64,000 nucleotides of DNA from Terriglobia bacterium (GTDB lineage Bacteria > Acidobacteriota > Terriglobia > Acidiferrales > UBA7541), in assembly GCA_020072785.1 (NCBI GenBank), contig JAIQGG010000002.1, positions 372,001 through 436,000 on the forward strand, written 5' to 3'. Shown here piece by piece: positions 51,966 through 61,913 of the stretch. The notes beneath the pieces are model-generated. The model had not been told where the DNA came from, did not search any database, and was given only the letters and a program-made list of their open reading frames with translations. The position numbers and the translations under genes are program-made. Position 1 is the stretch's first letter. Every line of letters begins with the position of its first letter.

Positions 51966-53375
51966 ATGCGAAATAGAACTCGATTGACGCAACATGCGCT
52001 GCGGGGACTCCTCCTGGCAGCCGGCATCCTCGCCGGGACTTGCACCGGCGCACGCGCGGGACAGCAGCAAGCGCCCGCGGCCGCGCTGGCCCCGCCGAAT
52101 CCTGTCGCCCAGCCGCAGGGAGGCGCCACGGCCGCTGCGCCGCTGCGCTTGTCTCTGCAGGAGGCTCTGGAGCGCGCGCGGAAGTACAGCACCCAGTTCC
52201 AGGCGGCGGCGACCGATTCCGCCATCGCCCACGAAGACCGCACGCAGGCGCGCGATGCGCTGCTGCCCACGGCCAGCTACAACCTGCAAGCGCTGTACTC
52301 GCCGGCTTTCGTCACAGCCAGTGGAGTCCGCCGTTTCATCGCGACCAACGGGCCGCAGGAATACATCAGCCAGGGCAACGTGCATCAGGTGCTCGACCTC
52401 GCGGCGTTCGCGAGCTTCAGGCGGGCTTCGGCGGCAGCCGCCGCAGCCCGGGCGCGCAAGGAGATTGCTTCGCGGGGGCTGGTCGTGACGGTCGTGCAGG
52501 GCTATTACGCGGTGGCTGCGGCCCAGCAGAAGCTGGAAGTGGCGCGGAAATCGGCGGAGGAGGGCGAGCGCTTCCTCAAACTGACGCAGGATCTGGAGCG
52601 CGGCGGGGAAGTGGCGCACTCCGACGTCATAAAGGCGGAACTGCAGACACAGGACCGCCGCCGCCAGTTGCAGGAAGCGCAACTGGCGCTGCTCAACGCG
52701 CGGCTCGATCTGGCGGTCCTGCTTTTTCCGGATTTCAACGACAATTACGAAGTCGCCGACGACCTGCATGCCGCGGTCCCGCTGCCCACGCTTGCGGAGG
52801 TGCAGCAGCTTGCGGCGCGCGACAACCCGGATGTCCGAGCCGCGCTGGCCTCCGTGCAGGCGGCCGGGCACGACGTCACCGGCGCGCGGGCCGGCTATTT
52901 GCCTTCTCTGAGTTTCGATTATTTCTACGGCATCGACGCGGCGCAATTTGCCGCAAAAGACGCCGCCGGCAACTCGAACCTGGGTTCTGCCGCGACGGCC
53001 ACTTTGAGTCTCCCCCTCTGGAACTGGGGCGCCACGCAGAGCCGCATCAAGCAGGCGGAGCTTCGCCGCGCCCAGGCGCAGCGGGAACTCTCGCTGGCGC
53101 AGCGCAAGCTGCTGGCGGAGATCCGCTCGCTGTATGCGGAGGCGGAAACCGCGCTGAACGAGCTCAGCGGTCTGAACCGTTCGGCGGTGCTGGCGGGCGA
53201 CAGCCTGCAGTTGACCATGCTGCGCTACAAGGGCGGCGAAGCCACCGTTCTGGAAGTGGTGGACGCGCAAAGCACCTACAGTCAGGCGAATTACGCCTAT
53301 CAGGACGGCGCGGTCCGCTACCGCGTGGCTCTGGCAAACTTGCAAACTCTGACGGGAGTGCTGACCTCTCCATGA
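51966..53375 (+). CDS. TolC-family outer-membrane efflux protein
   Basis: 469 aa from ATG 51966, with a signal peptide ending ARAG. Two tandem outer-membrane-factor repeats: LRLSLQEALERARKYSTQFQ, then the long helices YYAVAAAQQKLEVARKSAEEG and NARLDLAVLLFPDF, and in the second half RAQAQRELSLAQRKLLAEIRS and YKGGEATVLEVVDAQSTYSQA. The family makes a trimeric tunnel through the outer membrane and periplasm. Its stop overlaps the adaptor start (ATGA), so the tripartite pump is one operon. Confidence 0.92.
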   Translation: MRNRTRLTQHALRGLLLAAGILAGTCTGARAGQQQAPAAALAPPNPVAQPQGGATAAAPLRLSLQEALERARKYSTQFQAAATDSAIAHEDRTQARDALLPTASYNLQALYSPAFVTASGVRRFIATNGPQEYISQGNVHQVLDLAAFASFRRASAAAAAARARKEIASRGLVVTVVQGYYAVAAAQQKLEVARKSAEEGERFLKLTQDLERGGEVAHSDVIKAELQTQDRRRQLQEAQLALLNARLDLAVLLFPDFNDNYEVADDLHAAVPLPTLAEVQQLAARDNPDVRAALASVQAAGHDVTGARAGYLPSLSFDYFYGIDAAQFAAKDAAGNSNLGSAATATLSLPLWNWGATQSRIKQAELRRAQAQRELSLAQRKLLAEIRSLYAEAETALNELSGLNRSAVLAGDSLQLTMLRYKGGEATVLEVVDAQSTYSQANYAYQDGAVRYRVALANLQTLTGVLTSP

Positions 53376-54748
53376 ACCTTACGACTCTAGGCGTGACCGC
53401 AAAGCGGTCCACGATCACGCGCACGCTGAACCTCGGCTCCGCAATTCCGCTGGCTGGCGCCATGGCCACACTGTTTGCGGTGCTGAGCGGCTGCGGCAGC
53501 CCGGAAAAAGAGAAGGAACCTGTCGTCTCGGTGCAGACCACGCCGGCGCGGAGGGGGCCCATCTCCCAGATTATTTCCGGCGAGGCGGTGGTTTATCCCC
53601 TGCAACAGGCCGTCATCATGCCCAAGATTACCTCGACGGTCAGCAAGTTTCTCGTGCAGCGCGGGAGCCGCGTGCGCAAGGGCCAGTTGCTGGCGGTGCT
53701 TGAAAACGCGGATCTCGCTGCCGCCGCCGAACAGGGCAAAGGCGAATTTGAGCAAGCGGAGGCGAGTTACACGACCACGACCGGGGCGAGTCTCCCGCAG
53801 GACCTGCAGAAAGCGGAGCTGGATGCCGCCGCTGCCAAGGCCGGTTTTGACGCCCAACAGAAAGTCTACGACAGCCGGAAGGAGCTGTTTCAGCAGGGGG
53901 CCATACCGCGGCGGGATCTGGATTCCGCGGAAGTCGCGCTGGCGCAGGCGCGCAGTCAGTATCGCGTGGCGGAACGCCAATGGAACGACCTCCAGCGCTT
54001 GGTCCAGCAACAGGCGCTGAAATCCGCATCGGGCCAGCTCTCCGCGGCAAAAGGCAAGTACCTCGGAGCGAAGGCGCAGCTCAGCTACTCGGAGATCAGG
54101 AGTCCCATCGACGGCGTGGTCACCGACCGGCCGCTGTATCCCGGCGAGCTGGCTACCGCGAACCAGCCGCTTCTCACGGTAATGGATACGACCAGGCTCA
54201 TCGCGAAAACGCACATCGCCCAGTCGGAAGCCGCGCTGCTCCGGGCCGGCAATCCGGCGGATTTAAGAATTCCCGGTCTCGACGCCTCCCTGAAAGGCCG
54301 CATCAGCCTGGTCAGCCCTGCGCTCGATCCGGGCAGCACGACGATCGAGGTCTGGGTCGAAGCGCTCAAGGCGGACCCCGCGCTGAAGCCGGGGATGACC
54401 GTAGAAGTGGCGATGACCGCGAAGACGGCCAAGGATGCGATCGTGGTGCCCGCTTCCGGCCTGTTTAAGAATAGCGAAGGAGCCGACTACGTTCTTGTCG
54501 CTGGCTCCGATGGCCGCGCGCACCTCAAGACGGTTCAAGCGGGCATCCGCAACGCCGGGCTCGCGCAGATCGTCAGCGGCATCAGCGCCGGCGAGCCGGT
54601 GATCGTCTCCGGCGGCTACGCTCTGCCGGACAACACGCAGATCAAGATTGCGCCCCCTGCTCCGGCGGAGAAGGATGCTGGCGGCCAGGCTGGCAAAGCG
54701 GACCAGGCCGGCGGCTCCGCGAAGCCGGCCGGCAAGGACAAAGAGTAG
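53372..54748 (+). CDS. RND efflux periplasmic adaptor (membrane fusion) lipoprotein
   Basis: 458 aa from ATG 53372. A lipobox FAVLSGC puts Cys41 as the lipid anchor after a long signal region. The biotinyl-lipoyl-like half motifs (VVYPLQQAVIMPKITSTVSKF; LVQRGSRVRKGQLLAVLE and LSYSEIRSPIDGVVTDRPLYPGE) flank an alpha-helical hairpin of about 130 residues, followed by the beta barrel and membrane-proximal domains. It links TolC to the inner-membrane pump. The last 30 residues are low-complexity Ala/Lys/Gly. The pump gene starts 6 bases after it. Confidence 0.93.
   Translation: MNLTTLGVTAKRSTITRTLNLGSAIPLAGAMATLFAVLSGCGSPEKEKEPVVSVQTTPARRGPISQIISGEAVVYPLQQAVIMPKITSTVSKFLVQRGSRVRKGQLLAVLENADLAAAAEQGKGEFEQAEASYTTTTGASLPQDLQKAELDAAAAKAGFDAQQKVYDSRKELFQQGAIPRRDLDSAEVALAQARSQYRVAERQWNDLQRLVQQQALKSASGQLSAAKGKYLGAKAQLSYSEIRSPIDGVVTDRPLYPGELATANQPLLTVMDTTRLIAKTHIAQSEAALLRAGNPADLRIPGLDASLKGRISLVSPALDPGSTTIEVWVEALKADPALKPGMTVEVAMTAKTAKDAIVVPASGLFKNSEGADYVLVAGSDGRAHLKTVQAGIRNAGLAQIVSGISAGEPVIVSGGYALPDNTQIKIAPPAPAEKDAGGQAGKADQAGGSAKPAGKDKE
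53395..53409. repeat. REP-like palindrome copy 1 (variant)
   Basis: GACCGC-AAA-GCGGTC, inside the first codons of the adaptor gene (encoding VTAKRST). Two further copies at 60373 and 63318 differ only in the centre (GAA or TTC). The flanks (GTG before, an AC after) are also shared. Confidence 0.5.
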
Positions 54749-54754
54749 GCGCGC

Positions 54755-57700
54755 ATGGATCCCCGGCCCGAATCCACCCGCGCAGCACAGGCTCCCGAGA
54801 AGCCGCCGGCTCCCTGGTTCCAGCGGCTCTCGCGCCCCATCCTGTTTCTAATCGTCAGCCTCGCTCTGGTCGGGGTTTATCTCGCGTTCACGATCCCCGT
54901 GGCCGTTTTCCCCAACACGGATTTTCCGCGCATCGTGATCGGCGTGGACAACGGCGTCATGCCCATCGACCAGATGCTGGTCACCATCACGCGCCCGCTC
55001 GAGGAAGCCGTCAACATCGTGCCGGGCCTGCAACAGGTAAAATCCATCACCAGCCGGGGCTCCGCCGAGATCAACCTCTTCTTCGACTGGAAAGTGGACA
55101 TGTTCCAGACGTTGCAGCGCGTGGACGCTGCAGTCTCGCGAGTGCAGTCGGAACTTCCGCCCACGGCGAAAATCGAAACGCACCGGCTCACCTTCGCCAC
55201 ATTTCCCATCCTGGGCTACAGCCTGACTTCCGACAGCGTGCCGCAGAACAAGCTCTGGGAAATCGCCACCTACGAGATCAAGCCGCGCATCAACCGGCTG
55301 GACGGCGTATCGTCGGTACTGGTGCAGGGCGGCCGCGTCCCCGAATTTCAAGTGACGCCCGACCCGGCCCGGCTGCTGGCCGCCGGCGTCACCGTAAACG
55401 ACATCCTCGATGCGATTCGCCGCACCAATCTGATCGATTCGCCCGGCCTGTTCGAACACAACCACCAGCTTGTGCTGGGCCTGGTCAGCGGCCAGGTGCG
55501 CACTCCGGAACAGATCGGCCAGATCGTCCTCAAGAATTCCCCTGCGGGCGTACCCCTCCGTCTGGGGGATATCGCGACGATCGCCCCCTCGGTTGCGCCC
55601 GTGTACACGATTGTCACGGCCAACGGCAAACCTGCGGTCCTGCTGAGCGTCAATCGCCAGCCCGACAGCAATACGGTGGCCGTAGCCGGCGAAGTGCATG
55701 CCCAGATCGAAGAGCTGCGCGCGTCGCTCCCTCCGGGCGTGCACCTGGAACCGTTCTACGACCAGTCCACCATCGTCCATGAATCGATCGCCAGCGTTCG
55801 CGACGCCGTGTTGCTAGGTTTGCTGCTGTCGTCCGCGATTCTCGTGCTCTTCCTGCGCGACTGGGGAACGTCGCTCGTGGCCGGCCTGGTCATTCCCGCC
55901 ACGCTGCTCATTACCTTCATCGTTCTCAAAGTTACTGGCCAGAGCTTCAATCTGATGACGCTCGGCGGCCTGGCCGCGGCCGTCGGCCTGGTCATTGACG
56001 ACGCCATCGTGGTTCTCGAAAACATCGTCCTCCACCGCGACGCCGGCGAAAGCCGCCTGCAGGCGATTCAGAGCGCTCTCGGCGAGATGACCGTGCCGCT
56101 CATCGGTTCGACCATTACGCCGATTGTCGTGTTTCTCCCGCTCATCTCCATTACCGGAGTCACGGGAAGCTTTTTCCGGGCGCTGGCGGTCACGATGACC
56201 GTTTCGCTGTTCACTTCGCTCCTGCTCGCGCTCACCTGGACGCCCACGCTCAGTCAATATCTGGTTCGCCGCAAGATGGCCGTTGCGGAGCGCGTGCCGG
56301 CGGACGTCCTGGATTCCGCGGCGCTCCTGTCCGCCGAGGAGGCGCACCTGTTCGGCCTGTTCGGGCGCGTCGTGGAGTTTTATGTGCGCACGATGAAGAC
56401 CGTGCTGAAGCGTCCCTGGACCCTGGCGGCAAGCTCGGCGGTGCTCATCGTTCTTGCGGCCGTCTGCTACAACGCGCTCGGTTCCGATCTTTTGCCGGCG
56501 ATGGACGAAGGCGGATTCATCCTCGACTATTGGACGCCTCCGGGAAGTTCGCTCGCCGAATCCGACCGCATCCTGCAGCACATTGAACGGATCTTGAAGT
56601 CGGTTCCCGAAGTGGAGAATACTTCGCGGCGCACGGGGTTGCAGCTCGGCCTGGCGGCCGTCACGGAGGCCAATCGCGGGGACTTCACCGTAAAGCTCAA
56701 GCGCGACCGCAAGCGCGGCATCGACGACATCATCACCGATGTGCGCACACAGATCGAGCAGACCGAGCCGGGCGCCAAGGTGGAATTCGTGCAGGTCTTG
56801 CAGGACATGATTGGCGACCTGACCAGCGCGCCCGAACCCATTGTCATCAAGCTCTTCTCCCAGGATCCGCAGCTTCTCGCGCAGACGGCGCCGCGCGTCG
56901 CCGGGGCCATCGGGAAGGTGCATGGAGTGGTCGACGTTCTGGACGGCATCGAAAACACCATCAGTGGTCCGGCGGTGACCTTTCGCGTGGACCCGGTGGT
57001 CGCCGCGCGCGCCGGCTTCGCGCCCGAAGAGGTTGCCGCGGACGCCGCCGCCATCCTGGAGGGTGAGCCTGCGGCTACGCCCGTCATTCTCAACGATCGC
57101 GCGTATACCATTCGCGTCCGCTTTCCGGAAAAGAACCGCGCCTCGCTCGACCGCATCAGCAATACGCTCTTGACCAGTTCCACGGGGCGCACGGCCACAC
57201 TCGGTTCGCTGGCTACCCTGAGCACCGACCCCGGTCAGACCGAAATTATCCGGGAGAATCTGCAGCGCCTCACCGAAGTCACCGGCCGGCTTGAAGGCGT
57301 CGACCTGGGCACGGGCATCGCCGCGGTGCAGAAGGCCGTCGCGGATCTGCACCTGCCGTCCTCCATCCGTGTCGAGTATGGCGGCACGTTCCAGGAGCAG
57401 CAGAAATCGTTTCGCGACCTGCTGATGGTTCTCCTGCTCGCGCTGGTGCTCTTGTTTGTTGTGCTGCTCTTCGAATTCCCCAGCTTTTCCGCGCCGGCGG
57501 CGATTCTCGCTTCCGCCTTGCTGTCGACCTTCGGAGGCCTGCTCGCCTTGCTGGTGACCGGCACGACTTTCAACGTCGCGTCCTTCATGGGGATGATCAT
57601 GGTCATCGGCATTGTCGCGAAGAACGGCATTCTGCTCCTGGACGCCGTGCAGCGCTTCCGGGCCCTTGGCTATTCGGCCGAAGAGGCGATGCTGCAGGCC

Positions 57701-57916
57701 GGCCGCCGCCGCCTTCGCCCCATTGTCATGACGGCCATGGCCACCATCGCCGGTATGCTGCCTCTGGCGTTCGCCATCGGCGCCGGATCGCAAATGCTGC
57801 AGCCGCTGGCCATCACGGTCGTCGGAGGACTCTTCAGTTCCATGGTCTTATCGCTCATCTTCACACCGGCCATTCACTTCTTCTTGCAGCCCAGGAGCAG
57901 TGCTGAAGCAGAGTGA
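54755..57916 (+). CDS. RND efflux pump, inner-membrane AcrB/HAE1-type transporter
   Basis: 1053 aa, the usual AcrB size, with twelve expected helices and two large periplasmic loops. Helix 1 is FLIVSLALVGVYLAFTIPV, followed by the canonical FPNTDFPRIVI and the loop start MLVTITRPLEEAVN. The helix-4 proton-relay pair is in GLVIDDAIVVLEN. Late helices include MIMVIGIVAKNGILLLDAV and the signature PIVMTAMATIAGMLPLAF. It uses the proton gradient to export drugs, metals or lipophilic compounds through the TolC partner. The substrate cannot be told from sequence alone. Confidence 0.95.
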   Translation: MDPRPESTRAAQAPEKPPAPWFQRLSRPILFLIVSLALVGVYLAFTIPVAVFPNTDFPRIVIGVDNGVMPIDQMLVTITRPLEEAVNIVPGLQQVKSITSRGSAEINLFFDWKVDMFQTLQRVDAAVSRVQSELPPTAKIETHRLTFATFPILGYSLTSDSVPQNKLWEIATYEIKPRINRLDGVSSVLVQGGRVPEFQVTPDPARLLAAGVTVNDILDAIRRTNLIDSPGLFEHNHQLVLGLVSGQVRTPEQIGQIVLKNSPAGVPLRLGDIATIAPSVAPVYTIVTANGKPAVLLSVNRQPDSNTVAVAGEVHAQIEELRASLPPGVHLEPFYDQSTIVHESIASVRDAVLLGLLLSSAILVLFLRDWGTSLVAGLVIPATLLITFIVLKVTGQSFNLMTLGGLAAAVGLVIDDAIVVLENIVLHRDAGESRLQAIQSALGEMTVPLIGSTITPIVVFLPLISITGVTGSFFRALAVTMTVSLFTSLLLALTWTPTLSQYLVRRKMAVAERVPADVLDSAALLSAEEAHLFGLFGRVVEFYVRTMKTVLKRPWTLAASSAVLIVLAAVCYNALGSDLLPAMDEGGFILDYWTPPGSSLAESDRILQHIERILKSVPEVENTSRRTGLQLGLAAVTEANRGDFTVKLKRDRKRGIDDIITDVRTQIEQTEPGAKVEFVQVLQDMIGDLTSAPEPIVIKLFSQDPQLLAQTAPRVAGAIGKVHGVVDVLDGIENTISGPAVTFRVDPVVAARAGFAPEEVAADAAAILEGEPAATPVILNDRAYTIRVRFPEKNRASLDRISNTLLTSSTGRTATLGSLATLSTDPGQTEIIRENLQRLTEVTGRLEGVDLGTGIAAVQKAVADLHLPSSIRVEYGGTFQEQQKSFRDLLMVLLLALVLLFVVLLFEFPSFSAPAAILASALLSTFGGLLALLVTGTTFNVASFMGMIMVIGIVAKNGILLLDAVQRFRALGYSAEEAMLQAGRRRLRPIVMTAMATIAGMLPLAFAIGAGSQMLQPLAITVVGGLFSSMVLSLIFTPAIHFFLQPRSSAEAE

Positions 57917-58135
57917 CCCGCCCTTCGCGTGGCTGGCGGGCGGAAGGAATCAGGCAGGCGCGAATGCGGGTCTCGCCGGGCAAGGCGCGGCACCGCTTCT
58001 CTCCGCACCTCTCCGTGGATTGTGGGAAAAACATCCTTTGCGTCAGGTGGTTTCGAGGGGCAGCAAAGAGCCGCAAGGTGCGGCCCGTTGCCCAAAATTT
58101 GGAGCGGGCTGCATCACCCGCCGGTCAAACACTTC

Positions 58136-58702
58136 TTATCCCTCGGCCTCACTGGGGCCTGCGACGATGGCCGCTGGCTGCTTGCAATGCCGCGCTCCAT
58201 TCCACGGCATTTTCCCCAACAGGATCCCCATCGGGCAAAAATCCGTCAGCCCTGCAAACGACAGTCCCGTTCCAACAAATCCCGACAAATACATCCAGCG
58301 ATAATTCACCAGCAACCCCAGCACCACACCCAGCAGTACCAGCAGTCCCGCGGCCAGCCGTACTTGACGCTCCAGCGACCAGCGCGTTCTCGCGCTGGCC
58401 ACCAGCGGCAGTCCGGCCTTTACCCAGGCGTTCGTGCCCCCTTTCAGCACCGCCACGTCGTCGCGGCACGGCTTCAACTGCTGCGCCACGATCCGCGCCC
58501 GCGTCCCGCCCTGGCAAATCAACACCACCGGAAGCTCGCGGCTCATATCGTCCAGGCGCGCCGCGATCTGGTCCATCGGGATATTCACCGCACCTGGCAC
58601 GTGTCCCGCGGCATACTCCGAGGCCGACCGCACATCCACCCATTGCGCCCGGCAGTTTCCCGTGCTCGCCGCCTGCAATTCCGTAACACTAGTCTCCTTC
58701 AT
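58136..58702 (-). CDS. Rhodanese-like protein with DUF2892 membrane domain
   Basis: 188 aa. Rhodanese domain at 1-105 (VDVRSASEYAAGHVPGAVNIP; active loop CQGGTRA with Cys63), then YgaP-type DUF2892 membrane region at about 108-165 (LERQVRLAAGLLVLLGVVLG and LTDFCPMGILLGKM). As in E. coli YgaP it may transfer sulfane sulfur at the inner membrane. It is minus-strand, convergent with the efflux operon and separated from it by 219 bases with no gene. No clear regulator nearby. Confidence 0.92.
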   Translation of the reverse strand: MKETSVTELQAASTGNCRAQWVDVRSASEYAAGHVPGAVNIPMDQIAARLDDMSRELPVVLICQGGTRARIVAQQLKPCRDDVAVLKGGTNAWVKAGLPLVASARTRWSLERQVRLAAGLLVLLGVVLGLLVNYRWMYLSGFVGTGLSFAGLTDFCPMGILLGKMPWNGARHCKQPAAIVAGPSEAEG

Positions 58703-58944
58703 GCAGTTTCTCCATTTTTAAGAAGCTATGAGTATATAAGAAAGAGCCCTCTCCCCAATATTCGACTTTTGTGGATTGCTCGGAGAACGGCAAGACCGCC
58801 CGGCCCTGCCTGCGCCGGTGTGCGGACGTTGCGCGCAACGGCAAGACCCGTCCGGGAACCGGCAGAATAGGTGTGACTATTGGGCGGCAACTGAATGAAA
58901 ATACAAATGGGAAATCAACGGGCTCCACTCCCGGATGGGATGAC

Positions 58945-60369
58945 ATGAAAGCAAAAGTGCAGGTCATGAAGTTTGGCGGTACCTCGGTCGGCGATGCCGC
59001 GTGCATCGCCCGTTCGGCGCAGATTGTCGCCAGTGCGGCGAGGGACAGCGCCGTCGTGGTGGTGGTTTCGGCCATGAGCGGCGTGACCAACCGGCTGATC
59101 GACGCCGCCCGGCGCGCGGAAAACGGCGATCGCCAGGCGGGTGCCGCTCTCGTCGACGCCTTGCGCCGGCAGCACGAGGCCGTGCTCGCCGCCCTGGTCG
59201 CCGGCAAGGAAGCGCGCCAGCCGGTCCTGCGCCGGCTGGAGGAGATTCTCGCGGAAGGGCAGCGGCTTTATGATGGCACGGCGCTGCTCCGCGAGCTGAC
59301 GCCGCGCACTCTCGATTCCATCTCCAGCCTGGGCGAGCGCCTCTCCGCTCCGCTCTTCGCCGGCGCTCTCGCCGAACTCGGCGTGCGCGGCGAAGCCGTG
59401 GAAGCCACCGAATTGATAATGACCGATGCCTACCACGGCGGCGCCGAACCTCTCATGGTCCGCACCCGCGAGCGCTGCGAAGCGCGCCTCCGCCCCTTGC
59501 TGCACGCGGGAATCGTTCCCGTCGTCACCGGGTTCATTGGCGCAACCTCCGAGGGCATTCTGACCACCCTCGGCCGCGGCGGCTCCGATTATTCCGCCAC
59601 GATTTTGGGCGCGGCCCTGGGCGTCGACGAGATCATCATCTGGACCGACGTGGACGGCGTTTTGACGGCCGATCCGCGTCTCGTCCCCGAAGCCCGCACC
59701 ATTCCGGAAATTTCCTACCGCGAAGCCGCCGAGCTCGCCTACTTCGGCGCCAAAGTCCTGCACCCCAAGACGCTCCGGGAAGTCATCCCCGCGGCCATCC
59801 CGGTCTGGATCCGCAACAGCTTTGCCCCGGAGCGCCCCGGCACGGTGATTACCCGCGAGGGCCGGCGCATCGGCGGGGGCGTCAAGGCCCTCACGGCGAT
59901 CCGCGACGTGGCCCTCATCAGCGTGGGCGGCCCGGGCATCGTCGGCGTTCCCGACGTCGTGGGCCGCACCTTTTCGACTACCGCGGAGTTGCGCGCCAGC
60001 GTTTTGCTCATCTCCCAGTCCTCTTCCCAGAACGACATCTGCTTCATCGTTTCCGCGGCCGACGCCCAGCGCACCGTGGAGGCGCTGCGTCACGAGTTTG
60101 CCCAGGACCTGGCGCACCAGGTGGTCGAACACATCACCGTCGATCCCAATATCGCCATTGTGGCCGTCGTCGGCGAAAAAATGCACGGCACGCCGGGCAT
60201 TGCCGGACGAACCTTCAACGCCCTGGGGCGCGAGAGCATCAACATTATCGCCATCGCGCAGGGCTCTTCGGAGACCAACATTTCCTTCGTCGTGGAAGAC
60301 CAGGCCATGAAAGCGGCGTTGCTGGCCACGCATCGCGAATTCGGCCTGCACTCCCTGCTTTCCGATTGA
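58945..60369 (+). CDS. Aspartate kinase with two ACT domains
   Basis: 474 aa from ATG 58945. It phosphorylates aspartate in the first step toward lysine, methionine and threonine. Kinase domain at 1-290: VMKFGGTSVGD, SAMSGVTNRLID, LGRGGSDYSATIL, IWTDVDGVLTADPRLVP, ELAYFGAKVLHPKTL. Two ACT domains: ISVGGPGIVGVPDVVGRTF with LLISQSSSQNDICFIV, and VAVVGEKMHGTPGIAGRTF with IAQGSSETNISFVV. This is the ThrA-like class without the homoserine dehydrogenase part. Feedback control by lysine or threonine through ACT is expected. Upstream codons remain open, but this is the family start. Confidence 0.95.
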   Translation: MKAKVQVMKFGGTSVGDAACIARSAQIVASAARDSAVVVVVSAMSGVTNRLIDAARRAENGDRQAGAALVDALRRQHEAVLAALVAGKEARQPVLRRLEEILAEGQRLYDGTALLRELTPRTLDSISSLGERLSAPLFAGALAELGVRGEAVEATELIMTDAYHGGAEPLMVRTRERCEARLRPLLHAGIVPVVTGFIGATSEGILTTLGRGGSDYSATILGAALGVDEIIIWTDVDGVLTADPRLVPEARTIPEISYREAAELAYFGAKVLHPKTLREVIPAAIPVWIRNSFAPERPGTVITREGRRIGGGVKALTAIRDVALISVGGPGIVGVPDVVGRTFSTTAELRASVLLISQSSSQNDICFIVSAADAQRTVEALRHEFAQDLAHQVVEHITVDPNIAIVAVVGEKMHGTPGIAGRTFNALGRESINIIAIAQGSSETNISFVVEDQAMKAALLATHREFGLHSLLSD

Positions 60370-60372
60370 GTT

Positions 60373-60387
60373 GACCGCTTCGCGGTC
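60373..60387. repeat. REP-like palindrome copy 2
   Basis: GACCGC-TTC-GCGGTC four bases after the aspartate kinase stop; the exact reverse complement of copy 3, including the next bases (GTTGACC side). It could also act as a weak hairpin at the transcript end. Confidence 0.5.
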
Positions 60388-60489
60388 GCACGTGAAAGCG
60401 GCAAGAACCTGCGCCGGCGTATTCCGGATTTGCTTCCCATGCAGCTTTCCGGCGAAAGCTGTTTTTCGATGGGGCGTTCCGGTTCTCCC

Positions 60490-61647
60490 TCAAAAGCCCG
60501 CCAGCAGCCGCCGCATCCCCTCCGCAAACTCCCGCTCCGGCGTGATCAGGCTCGCCACCAGGTAGCCGTCGGCAGGGAAGTCGTAGAAGTGTCCGGGATG
60601 CACATACACGTCCTTCTCCGTCAGCAGCGCGATCGCCAGCTCTTCGTCCGGGCGCGTCGCCGGCACCCGCAGCACGGCATACCATCCGCCTTCCACGTTC
60701 AGCCGCGCGCACGCTTCCTGTCCCGCCACCTGCCGGTACAGCTCCGCCAGATTCTTGCGCACCCGCTCCAGCAACTGCAGCTGAAACGCGTGCCGCTGCT
60801 CCAGAAACACCGGCAGCGCCAGTTGCACGGGAGCATTCATCGAAAGATAGGTGTCGGCAATCACCTCCAGCCGCGCCAGCGCCTGCCCCTTGGCCGGTTC
60901 CGGCCCGCTGGTGATCAGCCACGCCGCCTTCATCTGCGGCAGCCCGGAAATTTTCGAGAGCCCGCTCAGCGTAAACGTCAGCGCCCCCCCATTCCCGGCG
61001 AAACTGGCCGGCGCCGCTCCCCCGAGTGCAAAATCCAGAAACACCTCGTCGGCGATCAGGGCCATCCCCCGCGCCGCGCAGAGCGCATTCAGCCGCGCCA
61101 TCTCTTGCGCCTTGCAGAAATGCCCGGTCGGATTGTTCGGGTGCACCACGATCACGCCGCGCGTGCGCGGCGTGATCGCCTGCTCCAGTGCATGGAAATC
61201 AATCTGCCAGCCGTAATCGTAGAGCAGGGGATAACGCGCTACCCGGACATCCTGAATGTCCGCGAGGAAGCCGAAGAGCGGATAGCTCGGTTCCGGCGCC
61301 AGCAGCTCGTCCCCGGGATCGCACAGCGTGCGGAAAACATAGGTGTAGGCTTCGCTGGTGCTGGTGGTGAGAAAGATCTCCTCGGCCGCAATATTTATCT
61401 TGCGCGCCGCGTAGTACCCGGCCACCGCCCGCCGCGCGCTCTCCAGCCCCCGCGGATCCGGCTCATACACCAGCGCCGCCGGATTCGCCAGCGCCCGCAG
61501 GATCGCCGCGCGGTCATAGTTGAACCCGCACGCCGTCGGATTCGACGCGCTCAAATCCAGCAGCGGCTTTCTGGCCGCGCGGTGCCGCGCCAGCGCCGCG
61601 CTTAGCCGGTTCGTCTCCAGGTTCCACTTGGTGCGCTCAGCAAACAT
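60490..61647 (-). CDS. PLP-dependent aminotransferase, class I/II
   Basis: A 385-aa fold type I enzyme: LLDLSASNPTACGFNYD (substrate-side), EIFLTTSTSEAYTYVFRTLCDPGDELL, PNNPTGHFC (family Asn and Pro), LIADEVFLDF (Asp for pyridine N), SGLSKISGLPQMKAAW (PLP Lys in SKISG) and NVEGGWYAVLRVP. It moves amino groups between amino and keto acids; the aspartate/alanine-type subgroup is likely. It is on the strand opposite to aspartate kinase and converges on it with 120 bases between. The upstream 266 bases (61648-61913) are a divergent promoter region without a gene. Confidence 0.92.
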   Translation of the reverse strand: MFAERTKWNLETNRLSAALARHRAARKPLLDLSASNPTACGFNYDRAAILRALANPAALVYEPDPRGLESARRAVAGYYAARKINIAAEEIFLTTSTSEAYTYVFRTLCDPGDELLAPEPSYPLFGFLADIQDVRVARYPLLYDYGWQIDFHALEQAITPRTRGVIVVHPNNPTGHFCKAQEMARLNALCAARGMALIADEVFLDFALGGAAPASFAGNGGALTFTLSGLSKISGLPQMKAAWLITSGPEPAKGQALARLEVIADTYLSMNAPVQLALPVFLEQRHAFQLQLLERVRKNLAELYRQVAGQEACARLNVEGGWYAVLRVPATRPDEELAIALLTEKDVYVHPGHFYDFPADGYLVASLITPEREFAEGMRRLLAGF

Positions 61648-61913
61648 GGTGCGTGCGCCTCGCTATATCTCGGCCATTCGCGGCTGGGCAGGCCGTAGCC
61701 TGTCCCGGCCCCGGCCACGCGAAAGGGTAGCACGCGCGCGGCCCGATCACCCGCCGCAGCGCCGCTCCCGGCAGGGGGTGCAAGTTAAGCGTACACCGGC
61801 GTTTCCACTCGTGAATTTGTAGTAAGGTGAACTCTACGCATTCGAAGAAACTTCCTGAACATGCACAAGCCCGGTTCAATTTCGCGGGAAATCCTCTGAG
61901 GGAGATCGAGAAC

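Noticed and set aside
55814-57793. 659-aa frame antisense to the RND pump
   Set aside because: Shadow frame caused by high GC; composition rich in Arg, Gly, His and Gln with no motif. The same applies to long antisense frames over the kinase (1776-2900), the hyuA/hyuB genes and aspartate kinase.
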